Assembly: GCA_946997485.1 (NCBI GenBank)
Contig: CAMPVF010000001.1
Span: 1-64,000 of the forward strand
Reading direction: 5' to 3'
Source: an uncultured Atopobium sp.
GTDB lineage: Bacteria; Actinomycetota; Coriobacteriia; Coriobacteriales; Atopobiaceae
DNA length: 64,000 nt
Position numbers and translations under genes: made by a program. Below are positions 1-9,576 of the stretch, one piece after another; within the stretch, counting starts at the first letter, position 1, and the number at the start of each line of letters is the position of its first letter. The notes under the pieces are model-generated. The model saw nothing but the letters and a program-made list of their open reading frames with translations, ran no database searches and was not told the origin of the DNA.

Positions 1-2811
1 TTTTCTCATCGTCAGTTAAACCAAGACCACCGAGCTCATCATTGGCTTTTTTCTTTGCGGCGGTTGCGTTTGCAAGGTCGGCTGCTTGAGCATTCTTAAC
101 TACAGTGTTCACGGCAGCTTCATTGCCTGCTTGGTCAACCTGGCCAGTGTAAGTTGTCCTTTGGTTCGGCTCAAGAAACTTTAAGTCGTTAATGGTGTTC
201 TTTGCAGTGTCTTTAACTTTATCAAGGTCGGCTTTCTTTGCAGCTTCAACAACTTTGTTTATGCCGTCTTGGTCAGATGCTTGGTCAACCTGACCGCAGT
301 AGCCATCCTTATCGTTCTGATCAAGGTGCGTTAAGTTATTAATAGTTGACTTTGCTTTATCTTTGGCGGCATTTTTTGCAACTACGCCATTGATCTTACT
401 AATAGCTTCGTCCTTTATGGCGTTAACAGCATCTTCAGTTTCTCCAGTTTTTACGGCTTTGATCTTTTTTATTGCTTCATCTGCAAATTGGCCTACCTCT
501 TTTTGAGCAGCTTCAACTTCGTCTTTTGTAGACGTGCCTTGATTAGTCATAAGGTCTTGCTTCTTTTGCGTAGCGGCGTCAGTAACAGCTTGTACCGCTT
601 GCGTTTTAGCACCGGTGAGCTTTGCATCCTTAAGAAGGTTGTCTACATCAGTTTCACTCTGTGCACCTTTAATTTTGTCTTCGAACTTCCGTTTATCTTC
701 ATCAGACAAACCATAGTCCTTAAGCAGGTTATTTGCCTCACTCTTTTTGTTTGCTAGTTGAGCTTGAGCTACTCCGTCGAGATCATTCATAGCCTTGCTC
801 AGACCATCCCTGGCACCGTCAAGTTTTTCCAGCGTAGGCAGCGGAACATCATTTTTATCGTATAGTGTTGTTGCTTCACTAAGTTGCGTTTCAAATGGTT
901 CCTTGGTACCTTTTGATGCCTGAGTGTATTTAACATCTGCATTAGTCTTCAGCTCATTGGCTGATCTAATCACTTTTCCAAGTAGCTGTTTACTAAGGGT
1001 AATAAGAACATTGTTTATACCATCGGTGTCATCTGCATTATTGATTGCAATTCTGTATGGATTATCCTGCCCATCATTTGGTATGCCATAATCTGTAAGT
1101 TTGGCTAGTGCTTCAGCTTTCTTTTTATCAAAGACCTTTTCCTCGCCGTCGAGATTATCCATAGCGGTGTCGAGCGCGGAATTGACACTTGCAAGGTCGG
1201 CTGCAGATTTCTTAGAATTAATATCAAATGCCCTTGCATCATCCAATGCTTTATCAAACGCATCCTTTTTGTCAGATGACGCATATTTGTATGCATCTTT
1301 GTTTTGCAGCCCTGTGGCAACTCCAATCTTCGCTTCAAGCTCAGCTCTGGCAGTTGCAGCATCAGCTGATGCAAGATCTGCAGTCTGTGCATCTTTTATA
1401 GCCTGGTCTATATCTTTGATAGTTGTTGCATTTTTTACACGGAGCAGATATGGCTTCTTCGCAAGTCTTTTAAGATGTGTTAGCGCCTTAATGGTTTTTG
1501 TGGCGTCCTGTTTAGCGGCATCGAGCGTTGTGGTGATGTCTGTCACGGGCACCACTTGCGTTTTTATACCGGGGACGCTTATTACAATGTTCGTACCTTT
1601 TTGTACAACTTTTGCACGGTCTACCAGCCCTTTTATCTTGTTTATACTCTTAATGTCGCTTTTTAGTGCTTCTATAAATGCGGGCTTATAGAGTGTGCGA
1701 ATGGCTTGTAGTTCGTTGTCGTTTAATGAACTTTGGTTTGCAACGGGAACTTTTTCTTTGGGCGTTGGAATCGTAACATCTTTTACAAATTTTGCTATTG
1801 TATGCAAAGGAAGCTCGTAGCTGAATCGTTCTATACCATAATGTACTGTAGAATAATAATATTGTCCCGAATCCTCAGATGAATTATAATCAAATACAAC
1901 AGCTTTTTGTACCAGATACTTAGGTTTGTTATCTACGTCGTAAAGTCGATCAAACTCATCGTACAATCTATGTGGTAACAAACAGCCGTTAGCAGTGTTT
2001 TCGTAAGAAAATGACCAGTTTTTATCAGGAAGACTTAATACTTTAGTCCAATAATCAAAATAAGTCTTATAATAGTCATGATAGGAAGACGAATCACTAG
2101 AAGTATAAAAATGGCATTGTTCTGGTGCCGTAATTTCAGAGTTTACTGCGCATACGAAACCGCTATTAGACACATACCTACCGATATTTTTATTACCAGA
2201 CATCTTTTCGAGCAGTGATGCTGTTACATCTTGTAAAAATACATCAGTATCATTAGTCGGTTTTGATGTGATGCTTTCTTTAAACCCGGCCATATCAGAA
2301 CATGTTGTATAGGTATTCAGATTGCCTGTTACCTTAGTGTAGAGTTCATAAAATTTATCAGGATCAGTTAATGCAGCTTCAATAGTGCTATACGTGTCCT
2401 TTACTGGTATTTCTTTTTTATTTGTATTAGCACTTAACAGTGTCTTTAATTGCAAGAGATAATCACTTTTAAATTCAGAGGAATCTGCGCCGCTAAAATC
2501 ATCATTTTTGTTGTAAGAATTGGACGAAGATAGGGTTTTCCAACAATCACCATCACAATACCACTTATAAGTATCAGTACTTATATACGAAATGGTTTTC
2601 CAGTCTGCCGCAGTAGTCAACCCATCTATGTATTTATCGGGAAAATGATATTCATCAGAATCGCTAGTTGTAGCAAAAGCAACTTGAGAGAAATTAGGAG
2701 AAATAGCGGCAGCGGCAGGTATGCTACCGAGTGCGATAAGGGCGGCACAGGTAGCTCTAAGAGCTACGCCCCCCCCCGCTGCGTTTTATGTAAGTCATTT
2801 AGGGAAAACAT
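1..2811 (-). CDS. phase-variable secreted GA/FIVAR-like repeat protein, out of frame here, 3' end outside window
   Basis: The ATG at 2811 has a strong SD (AAGAGGAG, 5 bases upstream). It reads only 15 codons through a run of nine Gs (2777-2769) and stops at TAG 2766-2764. The next frame is open from there to the window edge, about 920 codons, and has no usable start of its own. With ten or seven Gs the two join into a credible signal peptide: charged start, hydrophobic stretch around residues 16-38, likely cleavage after VAFA near residue 47. The first ~330 mature residues are Tyr/Ser/Asp-rich with a CDGDC motif and no family I recognise. From about residue 370 on come helical modules of the GA/FIVAR/Ebh type; the clearest pair shares Q-V-D-Q-A and the VN.VV..A..AD pattern. 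Such modules occur in cell-wall proteins that bind host proteins. Function is inferred as a surface adhesin or matrix-binding protein; the C-terminal anchor is not visible. Confidence 0.85.
2769..2777 (-). repeat. homopolymeric G9 tract (C9 on plus) inside the 5' coding region
   Basis: Nine consecutive Gs on the coding strand lie at codons 12-15 of the secreted repeat protein. Nine gives a stop right after the tract; ten (or seven) gives CGG GGG GGG GGC GTA and continues into the signal peptide. Slipped-strand changes in such tracts are the classic mechanism of phase variation. A sequencing or consensus error in the tract is the main alternative. Confidence 0.85.
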
Positions 2812-2870
2812 ATGTGCTCCTCTTATCTGTGCAAACAAGTCCATGTGCATTGCATTGTATATTTACACAA

Positions 2871-2899
2871 AATATACATCTAGCTCAAAAACTTTGCAA
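2871..2899 (-). promoter_or_regulatory. sigma-A-type promoter of the phase-variable surface gene
   Basis: On the minus strand TTGCAA (2899-2894) is followed after 17 bases by TATATT (2876-2871). It lies about 60 bases before the start codon at 2811 and downstream of the terminator of the DUF3021 gene, so the surface protein has its own promoter. Confidence 0.6.
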
Positions 2900-2933
2900 C
2901 ACAAATTTCAGGTTACAAAAAATTGTTTGGGGC

Positions 2934-2964
2934 AATAAAAATCGGCAGACAGAAGACTGCCGAT
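2934..2964 (-). terminator. rho-independent terminator after the DUF3021 gene
   Basis: A perfect 8-bp stem, ATCGGCAG (read 2964-2957) with CTGCCGAT (2948-2941), and an 8-base loop are followed by TTTTATT. It lies about 55 bases past the DUF3021 stop and separates that unit from the surface-protein gene. Confidence 0.8.
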
Positions 2965-3017
2965 ACAGTAGCTATGGTAATCGCATGTGCTCAAACATGC
3001 GCTCAAACCACACGTAG

Positions 3018-3482
3018 CTAGCGGGACAACTTGCTATTCATTTCGTTTACTTGACGCTTGTAAATCATGTATTGCACCAGCCACACAACAACAAAAATCA
3101 CAACAAAAATGCCCACGTACACCAGCACGCCTACTACGTTGCGCGGCATCCAATGCGCAATGTACGAAATTGGGAAAAGCAAAACGCAGCCAATCACCAG
3201 ATAGACGGCTGTTTTCCTGGCAAGACTCCACGAATCAATGTCCCACACAACTGATGCCATCGCATAGCCCATGCCAAGAATGCCGCCCAGCAGCGCTTGT
3301 AGCATAACCGCGTTGAGCTCGCCACCCGCAAAAGCAATGAGGGGTTCGTTTACCGCGTAATACCGGCCATCGCCCACACCGAGCGATACCAATATGGTAA
3401 TAACGTAGCCGATGGTAACACCCAAAGGGAAACCAAGAAGTCCGAGAGAAATAAGTTGTTGTTTCAATGTTTTCGTATTCAT
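3018..3482 (-). CDS. DUF3021 family membrane protein
   Basis: 154 residues with four hydrophobic spans at about 10-32, 56-78, 88-108 and 116-142, ending in a short basic tail, which matches the length and layout of DUF3021 proteins. The start has a good SD (AAAGGCGG, then AATT). In Firmicutes and Actinobacteria DUF3021 genes are typically cotranscribed with a small LytTR DNA-binding protein, and that is so here: the LytTR gene ends 178 bases upstream on the same strand. The family is thought to be the membrane partner that restrains the regulator. Its ligand is unknown. Assignment rests on topology plus neighbourhood. Confidence 0.75.
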   Translation of the reverse strand: MNTKTLKQQLISLGLLGFPLGVTIGYVITILVSLGVGDGRYYAVNEPLIAFAGGELNAVMLQALLGGILGMGYAMASVVWDIDSWSLARKTAVYLVIGCVLLFPISYIAHWMPRNVVGVLVYVGIFVVIFVVVWLVQYMIYKRQVNEMNSKLSR

Positions 3483-3660
3483 AATTGCCGCCTTTCAAAA
3501 TGAACATGCCTGCTACATGCCTTACGCGCTATGCGTGCGCTCACAACGTGCATATGCACATCCACAAAGTGCACACAGTACGTACACAAACCGTGCACAT
3601 TGCGTAGCGAATCTGCATTACAAAGCACAGCGCAACGCGCCAGCACCACAACGTGCGCCG

Positions 3661-4116
3661 TTACTTGCCACTGCCCTTCAAACCTAAGAGCTGTTTAATC
3701 TTTCCAACAAATCGCCGTGAAACGTACGTTTCGGTGCCGTTACTCAGCTTTACGTGAATCGTGCCCGCAAAGCTTAAATCAAAACTTGTAACCTTCGCTA
3801 AATTAATGATGTCGGAGTTTGAAATACGCACAAAACTCTTTGTTTTAAGCCGCTCTTCCACTTCATAAAGCCGCAGGTGAAGATTGTAAAATCCGTGCAG
3901 CGTTTCGGCTATAACCTTCCCCGATTGAGCAAACACACGCACGATGTCCTTTGGATTGAGCACCACACACGCGTCATCATTAAACCCGGCAATTAGCTGC
4001 GCAGGTTCATCTTTAAGCTTGTCCATGAGCAGCTTTATCTCGTCGGTAACCTTGTTGGTCATAATAACAAGCGTGGGCTCTTCGTAGGCGTCGTCGAGCT
4101 TAATTTCAATACGCAC
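3661..4116 (-). CDS. LytTR-domain DNA-binding regulator
   Basis: 151 residues starting at a GTG preceded by AAAGGAGG. The N-terminal half (1-50) is a short alpha/beta region without the Asp phosphorylation pocket of a receiver domain. Residues about 55-148 form a LytTR domain: VIAET...YNLHLRLYEVEERL, then the typical F-V-R-I-S-N-S core and the C-terminal VSRRF motif. Such stand-alone LytTR proteins pair with DUF3021 membrane proteins and usually control their own operon and surface or competence functions. It sits beside the phase-variable surface gene, so a role in its control is possible but unproven. Direct repeats upstream fit autoregulation. Confidence 0.85.
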   Translation of the reverse strand: MRIEIKLDDAYEEPTLVIMTNKVTDEIKLLMDKLKDEPAQLIAGFNDDACVVLNPKDIVRVFAQSGKVIAETLHGFYNLHLRLYEVEERLKTKSFVRISNSDIINLAKVTSFDLSFAGTIHVKLSNGTETYVSRRFVGKIKQLLGLKGSGK

Positions 4117-4215
4117 ACGTCCTCCTTTCGTGCATGCTATGTTGGTTGTTTCTTAGTCTTGCGCTTGACTGTTGATTGTATTGTTACACGTACATAGGCG
4201 CATTTCCACCGATTT

Positions 4216-4249
4216 GCAATAGGTGGTAGGATACGTGCAATAGGTGGTA
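4216..4249 (-). promoter_or_regulatory. 21-bp-spaced direct repeat, likely LytTR binding site
   Basis: GCAATAGGTGGTA occurs twice on the plus strand, at 4216-4228 and 4237-4249, exactly 21 bp apart start to start. LytTR regulators bind direct repeats spaced about two helical turns on one DNA face. The site lies about 100-130 bp upstream of the LytTR start codon, in the right place for activation of its own promoter. Confidence 0.55.
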
Positions 4250-4253
4250 ATTT

Positions 4254-4502
4254 TTATAGTGAGAGCATGCATGCCGGCGCTTTGCTACCTATCATTTGAA
4301 GGCTATAGTGCTTGGTATCGCGTGTGACCTGACGAGAACCTTCGGTTTGAACTATTCGGAAATTCCGAATAGTTGTGGCCTCTTCCAATTCACTGTCCGC
4401 GTATATTTTTTTAATATGTTCATTTATCGTCGGTAAACCAACATCATACAATGTGGCAATCATCTTCTGTGTCAACCATATATTTTCATCCTCATAGCGC
4501 AA
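4254..4502 (-). pseudogene. truncated RhuM-like gene
   Basis: 82 codons, no convincing start (the frame stays open a little upstream of the TTG at 4502). The reading VWLTQ-like (IWLTQKMIA), HIKKIY and the ending HYSLQMI match the N-terminal region of RhuM family proteins, which are normally over 300 residues. The homology stops abruptly at QMI, where RhuM continues with an IxxGYRVxS motif; instead the frame runs a few unrelated residues and stops. It is therefore a remnant. RhuM genes are commonly found beside restriction systems, consistent with the type III system immediately upstream. Confidence 0.7.
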
Positions 4503-4658
4503 AAAGGCCGAACCACTTACCCAACTTCTTTTGCATTGGCGCGGCCTCTATCGACTCATCTATGAATTGCCCATCGCCATAATAGCAATTTTTCTTTATG
4601 CCGAAGAGCCCACGCTTTTTGGCAGGAACTTACACCTTCACCTTGTGTTTCATACGCG

Positions 4659-7600
4659 TTATTTCATTACCTTCTCCAGCAGGGACTTGTAGCTGTCGAC
4701 CACGTCGTATACCACATTCCCATCGGAGATGGCTTTGAAGTGTTCTCTTGCACAGTGAATCTTAGACTCCTCGATCAGACGCAGCTGCATCGAACTCATA
4801 GATCCTTTCGTCTCCGCCACGAAATATATATGTTTGACAGTGCCCTCGTAGAAGGCAATCGCCCAGTCCGGATTGTAGTGCCCGACCGGAGTGGAGATAT
4901 AGAAACCGTCCGGCAGTTTCACGTAAACCGCGACATCAGTATTAGTATCCAGATCCGTCGCAAAGTCACGTTCGTTGGTAGAGTCGTAGACGATATGGTC
5001 ATACAGATGCTTGTTGGCCTTCATCGCGTTGACTCCGAGCTTGCCTTTGATGGTCGGATCGGTGAAAACATCCATGCCGTAATGCTCATCCAGCACGTCG
5101 TAGGTAATATGCTCGATGATTGCTGTGGCCTTTTCATCGTTGATCAGCGCAGCAGCCTTGACGATGAATTCCTCCGGATTGTCCTTAAACTGGTTAAACA
5201 CGAACGGTTTAACTCCCTGAAGGATTGCGATAACCGCTTTACGGGTAAGACCGGTTTCATCCACCAGCTTTCCGATAAGGTCATATTTTACATTTGAGTT
5301 TGCCGTTATGGTCACGCCATAGCTGGCGGACTCTTCCTTTACGAAGGCACCACCAGAGACCAGCTCCTCCTTCGATTTGATGGTATCCATTGCTCCAGTT
5401 TCAACCTGGAAGTAAATCTTTGAAACACGCAGGTTGGTATCGAGGGAAGCAATAGACTTCCTGATAAGCTCATCGGTATCAAAGTCAACGACATAAACAG
5501 ACTTGGAATTGATTCTCGACCACAGAGCTTTAAACTCCGGCATCGCCAACTTGTCCTCATCCACCTGAAGCTCGACATTATTGCTGCGGGCATTCTCAGG
5601 CTGCATGCTGCGAGCATCATAGATGGAATCAACAATCTCAATCACCGAAGCAGCAGAGTCAGCGACTTCTTCTGCAACCTTGATTTCTCCATTTGCTTTA
5701 TCCTCGTAATATTTATCAGTCAGGACGCCCTTGCGGTCGATATAGCCGTTGAAGATCATATCGTAGTAAATTTCAGAAGCCTTAACCTGATCGATAACCT
5801 GCTCGTTATCCTTATCGTCCTTGATAACCTTGCCAACAAACAGGTCAACTGTAACTGCACGCGGTCTATCAGCGACAGCGTCTGCCATTTCAGTTTGCAG
5901 CCCTTTAGCAAAGGAATCGTAGCTCTCACTAGCGATAACGGTAAGAACATTCACGTTGTGAACGTCGTTTCCGAGCGCATTGGTATCCATACGCTCACCG
6001 TCCTGATTAACGCAGAGCCGCAGGCCACGACCTACTTCCTGACGCTTACGAACATCACTTGAGGACTGCTTCAGCGTGCAGATCTGGAATACATTGGGAT
6101 TATCCCACCCTTCGCGCAATGCAGAGTGTGAGAAGATAAAACGTACCGGTGACTTCTTCGGATCACGATCAAGAAGCAATTCCTTGTTTTTCATAATCAA
6201 CTCATAGGCGCTCACGTCATCCGAAGTTGTCTCTTTACGAACAACCTTGGAGTTTATCATCTTGCCCTTTCGATCAACGGAGAAATATCCCGCGTGCGTC
6301 TTGGAAGCCTTTATGCTCTGTAGGTATTTGATGTATTCATCCTCGCCTATACAATGCTGCATATTACTGATGATGTCTTCGTACTCCTCTTCAAACATTC
6401 TGGCGTACTTTCCGTTCACCGGCTGGCCTGCAGCATCGTACTCTCTATAATTTGCAACCTCATCGATAAAGAACAAAGACAACACTTTTATGCCCTTATA
6501 GAAGAGCTGACGCTCTCTCTGGATATGTGACAGGATTGTCTCTCTGATCTGAATGCGACGGAGCTGGTCTTCATCGACCGCGCCAATCACGTCACCGGCA
6601 TAAATCTTGATGCCGTTCAGGAATTCCACTGAATCGTCCCGGCCATCGATCTGCTTGACCACAAAGCCATTTTTGTATTCTTCCAGCCCACCGGAATAGT
6701 CGTAGAGATTATCTCCGATTTTCACGATGCGACTCTTTTTCTTTGGAGTGCCGCTAGCAATCTTGACCTCAAACTGCAGCGTAGCAGTAGGATCACCCTT
6801 GGAAAGATTCAGGCCTTCCAGATAGAGATAGCTGTCCGTGGCCGTGCTTCCGGTCTCGGTAATGCCTTTAACAGCGATCTTCTTAACCAAACGCTTGTTA
6901 TATGCATCCATAGCGTCCAGACGATAAATCATGTTGTAAATGCTATCTGACTTATGCGTAGCGGAATAACGCAGCGTCAGCAGCGGCTGGAATTCCTTCA
7001 GGCGCTCCTTCGTCTGCTTACCTTCCACAGACTGCGGCTCATCGATTATCAGGATCGGATTCGTTTTTGCAATGATGTCAATCGGCCTGCGGGAACGGAA
7101 CTCGTCCAGCTTCATATAAATACGCCTTGCGTCTTTGCCCCTGGCATTAAACGCCTGCGAATTGATGATCATAACATTGATAGAGCTGTCGGAAGCAAAG
7201 CGGTCAATCTCCGTCAACTGCGCAGAATTGTAAATAAAGAAGCGGATCTTCTTACCGTACTCCTCCGCGAAGTGCTCCTGCGTCATCTGTAAGGACTTAT
7301 ACACACCCTCGCGGATAGCGATACTCGGAACAACAATAATGAACTTGCTCCAGCCATAGGCACGGTTCAGTTCATACATTGTCTTGATGTAGGTATAGGT
7401 TTTGCCGACACCAGTCTCCATTTCAATGGTCAGATTGAAACCGTCACTGCGTCCTTCCAGCTTTGAAGACGGCTGGATCTGATTTGTCCGCTGAATTTTC
7501 TGTATATGCTCCAGAATCAGATAATCGGAAAGCTCCGGCACAATCTTCTGATTGCTCCATCCAGTAAAGTCCACGTCGTCGGTCAACGACCGCTGAATAT

Positions 7601-7718
7601 ATCCAGAGCCGCGATCCATCATGTAGGTGGGTGTCAAATAAGGCTGACCTGCAAAAACATCCACGACCGCCTTGGCAGCATCAGCTTGGAATTTTTGATG
7701 CTTGTATCGAATTCTCAT
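4659..7718 (-). CDS. res: type III restriction enzyme, Res subunit (helicase-nuclease)
   Basis: 1019 residues. It supplies ATP-dependent translocation and cleavage for the type III restriction-modification complex with Mod. Seen: Walker A motif TGVGKTYT near residue 104, a DEAH-type box as DEPQ near 226, helicase motif VI region RKRQEVGRGLRL near 570, and a C-terminal PD-(D/E)xK nuclease signature PDWAIAF...VAETKG near 955-980. Length is normal for the family and no frameshift is seen, so the subunit appears intact. The start ATG is preceded by AGGAGG, which overlaps the stop of mod 16 bases upstream. Last gene of the operon. Confidence 0.95.
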   Translation of the reverse strand: MRIRYKHQKFQADAAKAVVDVFAGQPYLTPTYMMDRGSGYIQRSLTDDVDFTGWSNQKIVPELSDYLILEHIQKIQRTNQIQPSSKLEGRSDGFNLTIEMETGVGKTYTYIKTMYELNRAYGWSKFIIVVPSIAIREGVYKSLQMTQEHFAEEYGKKIRFFIYNSAQLTEIDRFASDSSINVMIINSQAFNARGKDARRIYMKLDEFRSRRPIDIIAKTNPILIIDEPQSVEGKQTKERLKEFQPLLTLRYSATHKSDSIYNMIYRLDAMDAYNKRLVKKIAVKGITETGSTATDSYLYLEGLNLSKGDPTATLQFEVKIASGTPKKKSRIVKIGDNLYDYSGGLEEYKNGFVVKQIDGRDDSVEFLNGIKIYAGDVIGAVDEDQLRRIQIRETILSHIQRERQLFYKGIKVLSLFFIDEVANYREYDAAGQPVNGKYARMFEEEYEDIISNMQHCIGEDEYIKYLQSIKASKTHAGYFSVDRKGKMINSKVVRKETTSDDVSAYELIMKNKELLLDRDPKKSPVRFIFSHSALREGWDNPNVFQICTLKQSSSDVRKRQEVGRGLRLCVNQDGERMDTNALGNDVHNVNVLTVIASESYDSFAKGLQTEMADAVADRPRAVTVDLFVGKVIKDDKDNEQVIDQVKASEIYYDMIFNGYIDRKGVLTDKYYEDKANGEIKVAEEVADSAASVIEIVDSIYDARSMQPENARSNNVELQVDEDKLAMPEFKALWSRINSKSVYVVDFDTDELIRKSIASLDTNLRVSKIYFQVETGAMDTIKSKEELVSGGAFVKEESASYGVTITANSNVKYDLIGKLVDETGLTRKAVIAILQGVKPFVFNQFKDNPEEFIVKAAALINDEKATAIIEHITYDVLDEHYGMDVFTDPTIKGKLGVNAMKANKHLYDHIVYDSTNERDFATDLDTNTDVAVYVKLPDGFYISTPVGHYNPDWAIAFYEGTVKHIYFVAETKGSMSSMQLRLIEESKIHCAREHFKAISDGNVVYDVVDSYKSLLEKVMK

Positions 7719-7733
7719 GCGGATGCTACCTCC

Positions 7734-9575
7734 TTAAATAACTTTTACTTTTGTGTCTGGAGCCAGCATCTTGAAAATCTCGCCTACGTTGATCTTGGCT
7801 GGACTTCCGTTGAAGCTACTATCGCGGAATACTGCACGCAGTGGCTGTCTCTTTGCGATTGTTTTTACCACGTCATCCGGGATATTTTCATCAAAGCAGG
7901 CTATCAGATCGCCGTCATTATAGGTATGCACGGTGCACCCTTCAATCTGTTCAGATGTGTATGGCATTGACAGCGGTAAGCCCCATTCAAGAAGGCAACC
8001 GAATAACAGGTCAAGGTCAGAGCGATCTGACTTTACATTGGATTCCAGCATAGAAAGTAAGTTTTGACTGTATTCAGCAGGACTGTAGTAAACATCATTC
8101 ATGTTACTGTCATCGAGCTTGAACACACGAAATCCAATGTCAAGATTTTCAATTCCTTCTTTATCCTTATTTTCTTCTACTATCTTCCTTCCTGCACGAC
8201 GAATACGCTCTTTTCCTATTTCACAGATATTTTTATATCCTGCCTTATATGCTTCTGATTTCTCATCAGTTTCTTCAGGAAGTTGCACCATAATGAACTT
8301 ACGGTGTCCATTATCCTCTGAGTTCATCTGCATTACTGCATGAGCTGTTGTTGCACTACCAGAAAAGAAATCTAAAACGATTTCATTTTCTCCCATAACA
8401 GTTCCTAATATTTTCTTCATTAGAATAATGGGTTTTGGATAAGAAAACTCTATATTTTCCGCGAAAAGATTTTCAAAATCTTTTCTGCCTATAGTCGTTC
8501 CACCATAATTTAAAATTGAAAGTAAATATGTGGTTCTTCTCTCATCTGTTGGAATAATCAAACGAGGTTGTTTATGACCGTCTGAGCCCCAATATATCAA
8601 ATTTTCATCAATTAGCCTTTTGATTTCATTCTTATTCCATTTCCATTGTTTAGTAAAATGTTCGCCAAACGGATTCCTTATTGTAAAATAATTCGGATGA
8701 TTTTTATTCTCTTTTTCTGCATTAACGGCTAAATTAGCAGTTTGAAATTCACCTTCCCTCCCTTTAATTGCTTCATGTATTTTATGATACTGAGTATGTT
8801 TTTTATTTTTACAAGCACACACAATATATTCATGAATTCTTCTTGTTGTAGAGACTTGCTTTAATGTTCCTGAAGAACCTTCTGCTTCTTTATTCCAAAT
8901 TAAAACTTCAATATTATTATCGCCAAAAATTTCCCTAGCAATTTTTTGTAAATTTTCAATTTCATTATCATCAATAGAAATAAAGATGACCCCATCATCT
9001 GAAAGTAAATTTCTTGCAAGCATTAGTCTTGAGTACATCATGCTGCACCAATCAGAATGGAATCTGCCATTAGTATCAGTGTTCTTAAACAGGCGGTTTC
9101 CATCATCGCCAGTCACACCGAGTTCCATTTCATAATCAGAGACACCAACTGAAAAATTGTCCCTATAAATAAAATCACTCCCGGTATTGTACGGCGGATC
9201 AATATAGATCATCTTAACCTTGCCGAGGTAGCTCTCCTGCAAAAGCTTGAGCACATCAAGATTATCGCCTTCGATATAGAGATTCTCCGTAGTATCCCAA
9301 TTTACACTTTCTTCCTTACACGGACGCAGTGTCTTTCGGATAGGCTTATTAGCCTCGACGATTGACGCCTTCTTGCCAACCCAGATAAATTCATAAGCTT
9401 CATCGCCCTCGATAACATCGCCAGACAGCATCTGGCGGAGCAGATCAAAATTGATGGCTTTCTTCAGATCGCCGTTTTCGCCCACTGTCTCCGTAATGCA
9501 GTTCGGAAACAGAGCCGCAATTTTGTCTATATTCTGAGCGGTCATATCAATCGACTCCATCCTCATTTTTTCCAT
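7734..9575 (-). CDS. mod: type III DNA adenine methyltransferase, Mod subunit
   Basis: 613 residues. It methylates adenine in the target and provides sequence recognition for the Res complex. DPPYNTGSDF near residue 140 precedes FSGSATTAHA near 410, the order of beta-class amino-methyltransferases. The target-recognition region between them (about 8.4-9.0 kb) is clearly more AT-rich than the flanks. I start at ATG 9575, preceded by GGAGAAG, because it follows directly on the stop of the HEPN gene; an upstream in-frame start at 9614 would overlap that gene. MESIDM, a few codons later, is another possible start. The gene looks intact. Confidence 0.93.
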   Translation of the reverse strand: MEKMRMESIDMTAQNIDKIAALFPNCITETVGENGDLKKAINFDLLRQMLSGDVIEGDEAYEFIWVGKKASIVEANKPIRKTLRPCKEESVNWDTTENLYIEGDNLDVLKLLQESYLGKVKMIYIDPPYNTGSDFIYRDNFSVGVSDYEMELGVTGDDGNRLFKNTDTNGRFHSDWCSMMYSRLMLARNLLSDDGVIFISIDDNEIENLQKIAREIFGDNNIEVLIWNKEAEGSSGTLKQVSTTRRIHEYIVCACKNKKHTQYHKIHEAIKGREGEFQTANLAVNAEKENKNHPNYFTIRNPFGEHFTKQWKWNKNEIKRLIDENLIYWGSDGHKQPRLIIPTDERRTTYLLSILNYGGTTIGRKDFENLFAENIEFSYPKPIILMKKILGTVMGENEIVLDFFSGSATTAHAVMQMNSEDNGHRKFIMVQLPEETDEKSEAYKAGYKNICEIGKERIRRAGRKIVEENKDKEGIENLDIGFRVFKLDDSNMNDVYYSPAEYSQNLLSMLESNVKSDRSDLDLLFGCLLEWGLPLSMPYTSEQIEGCTVHTYNDGDLIACFDENIPDDVVKTIAKRQPLRAVFRDSSFNGSPAKINVGEIFKMLAPDTKVKVI

Positions 9576-9576
9576 A

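Noticed and set aside
1101..1691. Long Ala/Ser-rich plus-strand frame
   Set aside because: It is the antisense shadow of the GA/FIVAR repeat protein and has no SD or family features.
4503..4658. Protein-like reading of about 45 residues (KKNCYYGDGQFIDES...) upstream of the RhuM remnant
   Set aside because: No start codon and no recognised family; may be part of the same decayed locus, but cannot be supported as a gene.
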